NCBI GenBank assembly: GCA_009701115.1
Contig: WLKR01000014.1
Span: forward strand, 1-12,777
DNA from: Actinomycetota bacterium
Lineage (GTDB): Bacteria; Actinomycetota; Acidimicrobiia; Acidimicrobiales; RAAP-2
DNA length: 12,777 nt
Direction of reading: 5' to 3'
The notes beneath the pieces were generated by a model, which saw nothing but the letters and a program-made list of their open reading frames with translations, had not been told where the DNA came from and did no database searches. The position numbers were made by a program, and so were the translations under genes. Shown piece after piece: positions 1-7,422 of the stretch (positions are counted from its first letter, which is position 1; each line of letters begins with the position of its first letter).

Positions 1-3000
1 ACCTATTTGGCTACACCGAAGAGGAAATTCGTCTCATCTTGACGCCGATGGCTCGTAACGGTGAAGAACCGATTGGATCAATGGGATCTGACTCACCAAT
101 AGCCGTGCTTTCCACGAAATCAAAGCCAGTCTTTGATTTTTTTACTCAGCAATTCGCGCAAGTGACCAATCCTCCTCTCGATGCCATTCGAGAGGAGCTA
201 GTGACGTCCCTGCGAGTGGGAATCGGTGGGCACAGCAACCTCTTGAGCGCAACTCCCGATCACGTGCGGCAGATCGTCCTGTCAGCACCCGTAATTGACC
301 TAGAGGATCTCGCCAAGATTCGCTACATTGAGGATTCGGGTGTCGGGACCTTTAGATCAACCGCCGTGGATGGCCTGTTCGATGTTGCAAGCGCTATCGC
401 AGATCCTCGTCAATCGCTCCTTGATGGTTTGAAGGAACTCGAAGATCACGTTGTAGAAAGCGTTCGTGCCGGGGTGAATCTCGTCATCCTATCGGACCGT
501 AATTCGACAGAGACTTCCGCTCCAATTCCTAGTTTGCTCCAGGTGGCAGCTGTCCACAATCGTCTCGTTAGGGAACACTTACGCGCCAACACCGCTCTAA
601 TCGTCGAGGCCGGCGACGTTAAGGAAGTCCATCACGTTGCGCTGTTGCTCGGATTTGGTGCTTCAGCAGTATGCCCCTATCTCGCACTTGACACCATTGA
701 AGAGCTAGCCAGGTACGGCCAGTTTCACGACGAAGCACCGGGACAAGCGCGCTATCGGTACAACAAAGCCCTGTCGAAGGGTGTGCTCAAAGTGATGTCC
801 AAGATGGGCGTGTCTACCATTGCGAGCTACATCGGCTCACAGTTGTTTGAGGCAGTTGGCGTCGACCAAGAAGTCGTCGAACGCTGCTTCCCGGGAATCG
901 CTTCGAAAATTGGCGGTCGTGGATTCGCGGGATTTGCCGTTGATGTGCTTCGTCGGCACGGTGTGGCTTACGGCCGTGAAGTTGACCCAGAGCTCGAGAC
1001 CCGAGGCGAGTACCAGTGGCGCCGCGAAGGTGAGCCACACCTATTCAATCCCCAAACTGTGTACACCCTGCAGCACGCCACGCGTGAAGGGCGGATGGAT
1101 GTGTTTCGCACCTACACCAGACTGGTTGACCAGCAGGAGCGTCAACGAGTCACACTCCGGAGCTTTTTCGAGATCCAGCCTCTTGGTCAACCGGTAGATC
1201 TGTCTGAGGTTGAATCCGTGGAGACGATTATCGCGCGTTTCTCAACGGGCGCCATGTCCTACGGTTCGATCTCTCCCGAAGCACATGAGAATCTCGCTAT
1301 TGCGATGAACCGTTTGGGTGGGAAATCAAATACGGGTGAGGGTGGAGAAGACGAAGAGCGCGACACGTTCACGGACCCACTTTTCAACCGACGTTCAGCA
1401 ATTAAGCAGGTGGCCTCAGGGCGATTTGGCGTTACCAGCCGCTACCTCGTGAATGCCGATGACCTTCAAATCAAGGTAAGCCAGGGCGCTAAGCCAGGTG
1501 AAGGTGGGCAGCTCCCGGGTAACAAGGTCTATCCGTGGATTGCGAAGACTCGACACTCAACCCCTGGCGTCGGCTTGATTTCCCCGCCACCCCACCACGA
1601 CATTTATTCCATCGAAGACTTAGCGCAGCTGATTTTCGACTTGAAAAATGCGAACAACAAGGCTCGCGTACACGTCAAGCTGGTAAGCGAAGCAGGCGTC
1701 GGCACCGTTGCAGCTGGTGTTGCGAAGGCCAAGGCCGACGTGATCCTTATCTCTGGATTTGACGGTGGAACGGGAGCGGCACCACTCACATCTCTTAAGC
1801 ATGCCGGTACTTCCTGGGAGATAGGTCTCTCCGAAACACAGCAGACTCTCGCCGCCAACGGTTTACGGGACCGCGTAACGGTGCAAGTTGATGGACAATT
1901 AAAGACGGGCCGTGACGTGCTGATCGCAGCACTTCTGGGAGCCGAGGAGTACGGCTTTGCCACGGCTCCGCTGATCGTTTCAGGGTGTGTCATGATGCGT
2001 GTCTGCCACTTGGATACCTGCCCTGTTGGAATTGCCACTCAGAACCCGATCCTCCGGGAACGATTTACCGGGAAGCCTGAATTCGTAGAGAACTTCTTCG
2101 AATTCATCGCAACGGAAATTCGCGAATACCTCGCCGCCATGGGTGCTCGAACTCTCGATGACATCATTGGACGCAGCGACCTGATTGCGGTGGAGGAGTC
2201 CACGGAGTTACGCGACGCTGGTGTTGATTTCACGTCCATCCTGCAAGCCCCAATCGAAGGACAGCGACTTCGACTGCGCGCTCAGGACGATCTGTTAGCA
2301 GACAGTCTCGACTGGCAGTTCCTTTCCGCTGCCGCGGACGCTGCCGTACGGGGTGTTCCTTACCGTTTCGATGGTTTCATCAACAACGTTCAACGAACCG
2401 TGGGGACTCTTACGGGTTCAGAGATCACCCGACGGGGTGTTCGCATGCAAGAAGACGATCAGATCGTGCTCAATTTTGAAGGTTCGGCGGGCCAGTCGCT
2501 CGGGTCCTTCATGCCCAAGGGTCTTACCATTCAGTTAACCGGCGATGCCAACGACTATGTGGGCAAGGGACTATCTGGAGGACGAATCGTCATTCAGCCC
2601 CACGTCGACTCACCATTCGCCAGTGAGCAAAATATCATCGCTGGCAACGTGATCGGTTACGGGGCGACGAGCGGGGAGATCTTTCTCCGCGGAATCGTTG
2701 GTGAGCGTCTAGCTGTACGGAACTCCGGTGCAACAATCGTGGTCGAGGGGACCGGCGACCACGTTGCCGAGTACATGACTGGGGGAGTGGTGGTTGTTCT
2801 TGGCCCCACTGGCCGAAATGTCGCTGCAGGTATGTCTGGTGGTAGTGCGTACTTCTACGATCCCAATCAGCAGATGACAACGAATCTGAGTGCTGGACTC
2901 TTTGATGTCGACCCCCTCGAATTCGAAGATGATCAGTTTTTGCAAACTCTTCTCGCGCGTTTTGCCACAGCTACCGGATCCGTGATCGCAAAAACAATGA

Positions 3001-3092
3001 TCGCTAACTGGGCGAGCGAGCGAATGAACTTTGTGCGCGTACAGAGCGTCGAGTACCGCAAGGCATTGGAGGCACAGCATGGGCAAGGTTGA
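1..3092 (+). CDS. gltB: Glutamate synthase (NADPH) large subunit, C-terminal two thirds (partial)
   Basis: Large subunit of glutamate synthase (GOGAT), which converts glutamine plus 2-oxoglutarate to two glutamates in the cytoplasm. The gene is cut by the window start: the frame is open from base 3, giving about 1029 of the roughly 1500 residues usual for the family. The N-terminal glutamine amidotransferase domain with its catalytic Cys1 is therefore outside. What is seen: the end of the central domain (EPIGSMGSDSPIAVLS near nt 66-113); the FMN-binding synthase domain (about nt 1165-2200, with GAMSYGSIS at 1248-1274 and FDGGTGAA near 1757-1780); a C-x5-C-x4-C 3Fe-4S ligand motif at nt 1986-2021; and the C-terminal GXGXG beta-helix domain (about nt 2370-2870). 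All expected motifs are intact. It ends in TGA and overlaps gltD by 14 nt, so the two subunits are co-translated. The ATG and TTG codons near nt 39-48 are internal, not the start. Confidence 0.97.
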   Translation, partial: LFGYTEEEIRLILTPMARNGEEPIGSMGSDSPIAVLSTKSKPVFDFFTQQFAQVTNPPLDAIREELVTSLRVGIGGHSNLLSATPDHVRQIVLSAPVIDLEDLAKIRYIEDSGVGTFRSTAVDGLFDVASAIADPRQSLLDGLKELEDHVVESVRAGVNLVILSDRNSTETSAPIPSLLQVAAVHNRLVREHLRANTALIVEAGDVKEVHHVALLLGFGASAVCPYLALDTIEELARYGQFHDEAPGQARYRYNKALSKGVLKVMSKMGVSTIASYIGSQLFEAVGVDQEVVERCFPGIASKIGGRGFAGFAVDVLRRHGVAYGREVDPELETRGEYQWRREGEPHLFNPQTVYTLQHATREGRMDVFRTYTRLVDQQERQRVTLRSFFEIQPLGQPVDLSEVESVETIIARFSTGAMSYGSISPEAHENLAIAMNRLGGKSNTGEGGEDEERDTFTDPLFNRRSAIKQVASGRFGVTSRYLVNADDLQIKVSQGAKPGEGGQLPGNKVYPWIAKTRHSTPGVGLISPPPHHDIYSIEDLAQLIFDLKNANNKARVHVKLVSEAGVGTVAAGVAKAKADVILISGFDGGTGAAPLTSLKHAGTSWEIGLSETQQTLAANGLRDRVTVQVDGQLKTGRDVLIAALLGAEEYGFATAPLIVSGCVMMRVCHLDTCPVGIATQNPILRERFTGKPEFVENFFEFIATEIREYLAAMGARTLDDIIGRSDLIAVEESTELRDAGVDFTSILQAPIEGQRLRLRAQDDLLADSLDWQFLSAAADAAVRGVPYRFDGFINNVQRTVGTLTGSEITRRGVRMQEDDQIVLNFEGSAGQSLGSFMPKGLTIQLTGDANDYVGKGLSGGRIVIQPHVDSPFASEQNIIAGNVIGYGATSGEIFLRGIVGERLAVRNSGATIVVEGTGDHVAEYMTGGVVVVLGPTGRNVAAGMSGGSAYFYDPNQQMTTNLSAGLFDVDPLEFEDDQFLQTLLARFATATGSVIAKTMIANWASERMNFVRVQSVEYRKALEAQHGQG
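3068..3072 (+). promoter_or_regulatory. Ribosome binding site of gltD inside gltB
   Basis: GGAGG lies 6 nt before the ATG at 3079. It fixes the gltD start there and not at an in-frame GTG at 3031, which would add 16 residues unlike the family. The site lies inside the last codons of gltB. Confidence 0.8.
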
Positions 3093-4542
3093 TGGATTCC
3101 TCACCATTGGGCGTGAGAACCCCGTGCGAAGGGCCGTTCCAGTACGCCTACGTGACTGGAAAGAGGTCTACGAGCCGCAGACAGACGAGCAGTCCCAAAA
3201 CCAGGCTGCTCGTTGCATGGACTGTGGGATTCCCTTCTGCCATCAAGGATGCCCTCTGGGAAACCTCATTCCGGAGTGGAATGATCTCTATTACAAGGGC
3301 AAGTTCTCGAGTGCCTTAGAGCGCCTGCATCAAACCAACAATTTTCCTGAATTTACCGGGCGGCTCTGTCCGGCGCCGTGTGAATCGGCATGCGTTGTTT
3401 CCATCTCCATGGACGCGGTCTCAATTGAGCGGACGGAGTTCGAAATCATCGAACACGGTTTCGCTGCAGGTGAGGTTTTGCCCAGCATCGCAGAGCACCG
3501 CTCCGGCAAATCAGTGGCAATCATTGGCTCCGGACCGAGCGGACTTGCTGCGGCTCAGCAACTGGCACGTCACGGACACGACGTAACCGTCTTTGAGCGC
3601 CAAGAATCTATCGGCGGCCTGCTCCGGTTTGGTATTCCTGAGTTCAAGATGGAGAAAACAATTCTCGATCGCCGACTCGAGCAACTAACTGCTGAAGGTA
3701 TTCGTTTTGCAACCAATACGGTTGTCGGAGATGGCGGTGACGTGTCACTCCAGCAATTGCGTACCGATTTCGATGCGGTCATTTTCGCAATTGGTTCGAC
3801 AATTCCACGGGAGATCCCTGTTCCAGGACGTCATCTAACCGGAATCTATGCCGCCATGCAGTATCTCAAGCCTGCAAACATTGAAGCTCTTGGTGGTTTG
3901 GAGTCGCCGATCCAAGCAACCGGCAAGCACGTCGTGATTCTTGGTGGTGGCGATACCGGAGCCGACTGCTTAGGTACGGCGCATCGTCAGGGTGCCTCCT
4001 CGGTGACCCAGGTAGAGCTGCTGCCACAGCCAACGCCAACGCGTCCACAGAATCAACCTTGGCCCACAATGCCGAATCTCTACAAGGTCACGAGTGCCCA
4101 CGAAGAAGGCGGGGACCGAGAGTACGCCATGCGAACCAAGGAGTTCCGCAGTCAGGACGGACTGTCTCTTTCCAGCATCCTCGTAGAGCACCTCGAGTAC
4201 TCCAACGATGGGGGCGTTACGGTGGTTCGCGAAGAGGAACTGCAAGCGGATCTCGTATTGATCGCTGCGGGCTTCATCGGTCCAGAACTGTCAGAGCTGA
4301 CCGGTTTGGAGCGGGATGCCCGAGACCACATCAAGGTTGACGAAAAATGGCAATCAACAGCCGCAGACGGTGATTTGGCGCCCGTATTCGCGGCCGGAGA
4401 TGCCGTACGTGGTCAAAGTTTGATTGTTTGGGCCATTGCCGAGGGTCGGTCGGTGGCTGCGGCCGTTCAGGCTGCAATCGAGCCAGAAGCCCCAGCTCTC
4501 CCGGCCCCTCTGAGGCCGTACGAGAAGACTTGGTCCGCTTAG
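3079..4542 (+). CDS. gltD: Glutamate synthase (NADPH) small subunit
   Basis: Small subunit of GOGAT, which takes electrons from NADPH through FAD and Fe-S clusters to the large subunit. The product is 487 residues, the usual length. The N-terminal domain has two cysteine motifs for the 4Fe-4S clusters: C46-x2-C49-x4-C54-x3-C58 and C97-x3-C101-x3-C105. The FAD-binding Rossmann motif is at residues 146-174 (GSGPSGLAAAQ, ending in VFERQ with the acidic residue). A second nucleotide-binding motif for NADPH is at about 284-300 (VVILGGGDTGADCLG). The C-terminal FAD-contacting motif is at 437-457 (FAAGDAVRGQSLIVWAIAEG). The start ATG is supported by GGAGG 6 nt upstream and by the family-typical opening MGKVDGFL. 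It overlaps the end of gltB by 14 nt, so the order is gltB-gltD as in many bacteria. Stop is TAG. Nothing is missing. Confidence 0.97.
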   Translation: MGKVDGFLTIGRENPVRRAVPVRLRDWKEVYEPQTDEQSQNQAARCMDCGIPFCHQGCPLGNLIPEWNDLYYKGKFSSALERLHQTNNFPEFTGRLCPAPCESACVVSISMDAVSIERTEFEIIEHGFAAGEVLPSIAEHRSGKSVAIIGSGPSGLAAAQQLARHGHDVTVFERQESIGGLLRFGIPEFKMEKTILDRRLEQLTAEGIRFATNTVVGDGGDVSLQQLRTDFDAVIFAIGSTIPREIPVPGRHLTGIYAAMQYLKPANIEALGGLESPIQATGKHVVILGGGDTGADCLGTAHRQGASSVTQVELLPQPTPTRPQNQPWPTMPNLYKVTSAHEEGGDREYAMRTKEFRSQDGLSLSSILVEHLEYSNDGGVTVVREEELQADLVLIAAGFIGPELSELTGLERDARDHIKVDEKWQSTAADGDLAPVFAAGDAVRGQSLIVWAIAEGRSVAAAVQAAIEPEAPALPAPLRPYEKTWSA

Positions 4543-4591
4543 GTCCTCGCCATTTTTTTGTAATATCTAGAAATCGTCCATAGGGGGAAAT
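4543..4591 (+). other. AT-rich spacer between gltD and the acyl-CoA ligase gene
   Basis: This 49-nt spacer is the longest non-coding stretch in the window. It holds a run of seven T (4552-4558) and an AT-rich patch TAATATCT, then AGGGGGA at 4582-4588, about 3-4 nt before the ATG at 4592, which serves as ribosome binding site. The patch could be a weak -10 element, but I see no convincing -35. No hairpin directly precedes the T run, so it is not a clear intrinsic terminator. Whether the ligase gene is co-transcribed with gltBD is undecided. Confidence 0.5.
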
Positions 4592-6208
4592 ATGAAGAGC
4601 ACGATGCAAGATGCGCCACTGTTAATCAGCAATATGGTGCGCCATGGTGAGTGGCTGTACGCCGACAAGAAGGTTTTTACTGTCCACGCAGACCGAGTCC
4701 AAGAGGCGACCTTCTACGAAATCTCCAAGCGGGCAGAACGCTTGGCGCGTGCCCTCACCAAATTGGGTGTGCAGGCTGGCGATCGCGTAGCCACGTTCCA
4801 ATGGAATAACCAGAGTCACATGGAGTCTTACATCGCCGTACCGTCGATGGGTGCAGTTCTGCACACACTCAACATTCGTCTGTTTCCCGAGCAACTTTCT
4901 TACATCATTAATCACGCTGAAGACAAGGTCATCATTGTCGACGGTTCTCTGATTCCCTTGTTGGCCAAGGTCAAAGATGAAATCAAGGGCGTCAAGCACT
5001 TCATCGTCTCTGGTCCCGGGGATCGTTCACTCCTGGGTGAGACCCTCGACTACGAAGAGCTGGTCATGTCGGAGGAGCCAGGATTCGTTTGGCCCGAGTT
5101 TGACGAGCGCAATGCCGCCGCTATGTGCTACACGTCTGGCACTACCGGAAACCCCAAGGGTGTGGTGTACTCACACCGCTCAACGTGGTTGCACTCGCTG
5201 GCCTCAATGTCGTCGAACTCCATCGGACTCTCTGAGCGCGACCGTGTCTTGCTCATCGTGCCCATGTTCCACGTCAATGCGTGGGGCGTCGCCTACACCG
5301 CACTTTTCAGCGGCTGTGAAATCATCATGCCCCAGATGTTCTTGCAGGGTGAGCCAATCTTGAATATGACCAAGACGCTTCGACCAACTATTGCGCTGGG
5401 CGTGCCCACAATCTGGAATGACGTGTTGCGAGTAGCCGAGAACGATCCCACTGCAGATCTTTCAAGTCTTCGCGGCGTCCTCTGTGGAGGAGCTGCCGTA
5501 CCTCGCTCCATGATTGAGGCTTTCCGCGATCGCCACAATATTGATGTGATTCAAGGCTGGGGCATGACTGAAACCAGCCCCCTGGCAGCCGTCTCAATTC
5601 CGCCGTTTGGCAGTAATCCAGAGCACGACGTTGACTACCGTGTGAAGGCTGGTCGGATTGTGGGCGGAGTCGAAGTTCGCACCGTAGGCGAAGACGGTTC
5701 AGTCCTAGCCCATGACGGTAAGAGCGTTGGGGAGTTTGAAATTCGTGGCCCGTGGATTACCGGCTCGTATTTTGGCGTCGATGACCACGAGAAGTTCCAC
5801 GATGGTTGGCTGCGTACCGGTGATGTTGGCACCCTCGATGGCGAAGGTTTCATGGTGATCTCCGACCGCAGTAAGGACGTCATTAAGTCCGGCGGCGAAT
5901 GGATCAGTTCAGTGGAGCTGGAGAATGAAGTGATCGCCCACCCAGAGGTCTTTGAGGCTGCCGTTGTTGCGGTGCCCGATGCTCGATGGGATGAACGGCC
6001 ACTTTGCTGCGTTGTTCGCAATCCCGACTCCACGGTCACCCTTGAAGAAATTCGTGCATTCCTTGAGCCTCGGATCGCCAAATGGTGGATGCCAGAGCGC
6101 TGGTGCTTCATTGACTCAGTGCCCAAGACGAGTGTTGGGAAGTTCGACAAGAAGGTTCTGCGGGCGCAATATGCGGCGGATGAGCTAACTGTCACGACCT
6201 TTGAGTAG
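4592..6208 (+). CDS. AMP-forming medium/long-chain fatty acyl-CoA ligase
   Basis: A 538-residue member of the ANL adenylate-forming superfamily, expected to activate a carboxylic acid with ATP to an acyl-AMP and then an acyl-CoA. All core motifs are visible: the P-loop YTSGTTGNPKG at 180-190, GWGMTETSP at 322-330, the ATP-ribose Asp in RTGD at 408-411, the hinge DRSKDVIKSGGEWIS at 425-439, and the A10 motif PKTSVGK ending at Lys517, the adenylation lysine. The N-terminus (MKSTMQDAPLL) resembles FadD/AlkK-type fatty acyl-CoA ligases of actinobacteria, and a ribosome binding site AGGGGGA supports this start over the ATG at 4604. No membrane segment or signal peptide is seen, so it is probably cytoplasmic. 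Chain length cannot be read from the sequence, and neighbours do not help: no beta-oxidation genes are here. Stop is TAG, followed one codon later and in the same frame by the ATG of a 63-codon gene. Confidence 0.92.
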   Translation: MKSTMQDAPLLISNMVRHGEWLYADKKVFTVHADRVQEATFYEISKRAERLARALTKLGVQAGDRVATFQWNNQSHMESYIAVPSMGAVLHTLNIRLFPEQLSYIINHAEDKVIIVDGSLIPLLAKVKDEIKGVKHFIVSGPGDRSLLGETLDYEELVMSEEPGFVWPEFDERNAAAMCYTSGTTGNPKGVVYSHRSTWLHSLASMSSNSIGLSERDRVLLIVPMFHVNAWGVAYTALFSGCEIIMPQMFLQGEPILNMTKTLRPTIALGVPTIWNDVLRVAENDPTADLSSLRGVLCGGAAVPRSMIEAFRDRHNIDVIQGWGMTETSPLAAVSIPPFGSNPEHDVDYRVKAGRIVGGVEVRTVGEDGSVLAHDGKSVGEFEIRGPWITGSYFGVDDHEKFHDGWLRTGDVGTLDGEGFMVISDRSKDVIKSGGEWISSVELENEVIAHPEVFEAAVVAVPDARWDERPLCCVVRNPDSTVTLEEIRAFLEPRIAKWWMPERWCFIDSVPKTSVGKFDKKVLRAQYAADELTVTTFE

Positions 6209-6211
6209 GGC

Positions 6212-6403
6212 ATGAATCAAGACGAAATTGACGAGTTGGCTGGAAGAATCAGTGCTGTCGTTGACAGAGTTACCGACCTGACCTACGACGCCCTACGGGA
6301 ACAGACTGAGGGTAATGACCAATTCAAAGATATTGAGAAGAAGCTAAGTTCCGTACGTCGTTCGCTCGTGAAAGCCGAATCCACGCTCCGGAGCTTGATT
6401 TAA
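6212..6403 (+). CDS. Small hypothetical protein, predicted coiled-coil helical hairpin
   Basis: A 63-residue protein I do not recognise. It begins 3 nt after the acyl-CoA ligase stop, in the same frame (TAG, GGC, ATG), so co-translation is likely; only a weak AGGG lies before the ATG. The sequence is highly charged and has no cysteine or tryptophan. Hydrophobic residues follow perfect 3-4 heptad spacing in two blocks: I6, L9, I13, V16, V20, L23, A27, and F38, I41, L45, V48, L52, A55, L59, L62. A polar stretch EQTEGND (30-36) separates them. This predicts two helices of about 25 residues folding back as a hairpin or forming a coiled coil. There is no signal peptide or membrane segment. Its TAA overlaps the stop of the convergent gene. 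The heptad regularity makes a chance open frame unlikely; function is unknown. Confidence 0.7.
   Translation: MNQDEIDELAGRISAVVDRVTDLTYDALREQTEGNDQFKDIEKKLSSVRRSLVKAESTLRSLI
6400..6403. other. Shared TTAA at convergent stop codons
   Basis: The plus-strand 63-codon gene ends in TAA at 6401-6403, and the minus-strand LOG gene ends in TAA read from 6402 to 6400. The two stops share a palindromic TTAA, so the tail-to-tail operons overlap with no intergenic space for a terminator. Confidence 0.9.
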
Positions 6404-7422
6404 TCAGACCAAGTGTTGATCGTGGTTATCAAATCGCGGATATCTCCATAACTGCGACGGTCGAAATTGAATGCGATGCGAGCTAAATCGACCTCATCAT
6501 TTGACGAACGCTCAGGTCCGGTGGCATCGATTTCCTCAATCGAACCTTCAGTAACGAAATGACTGAATCTGGAGCGAATCTCATCGAGCTGTACGGGGTT
6601 CGGACCCTTGTGCATACGTAGAACCAATCGAGGGCCGACCATCCGCACTGAGTGGTAATTGCGGTAGAAGCTGGTGATGGCGCGCTGTGCATCCTCGACA
6701 TCGGTGGCAAGCGTAAAGAATCGATGATCAAGCGCCGATACGTAACCTTCGCTAATGACAGAGCCTGTGATGAACTCCAGCCAATCCTTCCAGTAGTGAC
6801 CATCTGGCGTATCAATCAGGACCACGGGCGCCGGGACTGCTTTCCCTGTTTGCAGCAGAGTGAGCAATTCAAAGCACTCGTCCAAGGTTCCATAGCCGCC
6901 AGGGAAAATAGCGAACGCCTTGGACTCCTTCGTTAGCGCGACCTTGCGCGTGAAGAAGTAACGCATCTCAACGAGTTTCACGTCAGATGCGATGAACTCG
7001 TTTGCCCCCTGTTCAAAGGGCAGGCGGATGTTGACGCCAAACGAGTTCTCGCGACCAGCACCTTCAATTCCGGCCGCCATGATGCCGGGTCCGGCCCCAG
7101 TGATGATCATCCAGTCAATTGCTGCCATGGCGGCAGCGAATTGCTTCGTAAGTGAATACAGCGGGTGGTCGCTTGCGGTGCGGGCTGAGCCAAATATCGT
7201 CACCTTCGGTTTTGCCCGATAGGGAGCGAAGACTTCGAAGGCCTCAACAAGTTCCGCGAGGGCGGTCTCAGCAATTTTCAAGTCCAACGTGTCGGGGTCT
7301 TGCTCGGCGAGCGTGACCACGTTCTCCAGTAGGGAACGTAGGAGTTTGGTGCGCTGAGTACTTTGGGGCCTTGATGCCGTTATCGCTGAGAGCAGGGAGG
7401 CGATTTCAGCGTCGTGGGTCAC
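6400..7422 (-). CDS. LOG-family (TIGR00730) Rossmann nucleotide hydrolase, long form
   Basis: A 340-residue member of the LOG / lysine-decarboxylase-like family (COG1611), whose characterised members cleave the N-glycosidic bond of nucleoside 5'-monophosphates (cytokinin riboside monophosphates in plants). Visible motifs: FGSARTASD at 77-85, GAGPGIMAAG at 109-118, MRYFFTRKV at 153-161 and the family signature PGGYGTLDE at 174-182 with the conserved Thr and Glu. Short LOG proteins have about 190 residues; this one has about 70 extra N-terminal residues, mainly helical, and about 100 extra at the C-terminus, including a basic segment near 259-273. Long forms like this occur in cyanobacteria and actinobacteria and are sometimes mislabelled as a cytochrome d oxidase subunit. 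The start is GTG, overlapping the fbiC stop as GTGA, without a clear ribosome binding site, so translation is probably coupled to fbiC. Substrate unknown. Confidence 0.9.
   Translation of the reverse strand: MTHDAEIASLLSAITASRPQSTQRTKLLRSLLENVVTLAEQDPDTLDLKIAETALAELVEAFEVFAPYRAKPKVTIFGSARTASDHPLYSLTKQFAAAMAAIDWMIITGAGPGIMAAGIEGAGRENSFGVNIRLPFEQGANEFIASDVKLVEMRYFFTRKVALTKESKAFAIFPGGYGTLDECFELLTLLQTGKAVPAPVVLIDTPDGHYWKDWLEFITGSVISEGYVSALDHRFFTLATDVEDAQRAITSFYRNYHSVRMVGPRLVLRMHKGPNPVQLDEIRSRFSHFVTEGSIEEIDATGPERSSNDEVDLARIAFNFDRRSYGDIRDLITTINTWSD
7419..7422 (-). other. GTGA overlap of fbiC stop and LOG-gene start
   Basis: The GTG start of the LOG gene (7422-7420) and the TGA stop of fbiC (7421-7419) share four bases. 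The upstream bases (TATGGTGTGGC) hold no good Shine-Dalgarno match, so termination-reinitiation is the likely mode of translation. Confidence 0.8.

Noticed and set aside
1604..2038. 144-codon open frame antisense to the FMN domain of gltB
   Set aside because: Lies opposite the most conserved part of gltB and has low-complexity shadow composition.
3031..3078. GTG at 3031 as start of gltD
   Set aside because: Would add 16 residues unlike the family and lacks the ribosome binding site that the ATG at 3079 has.
4500..4560. CGGCC/GGCCG inverted repeat near the end of gltD followed by a T run, as an intrinsic terminator
   Set aside because: The stem is only 5 bp, lies inside coding sequence and is separated from the T run by more than 30 nt.
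5635..6213. 192-codon open frame antisense to the acyl-CoA ligase
   Set aside because: It lies fully opposite a well-supported gene, is rich in Ser, Thr, Arg and Pro with no recognisable motif, and looks like a shadow of the codon pattern.
6396..6432. TGATT-T-AATCA palindrome and TTGAT/ATCAA repeat near the convergent stops, as a bidirectional terminator
   Set aside because: Both are short, AT-rich stems with no adjoining T run; too weak to support a terminator call.
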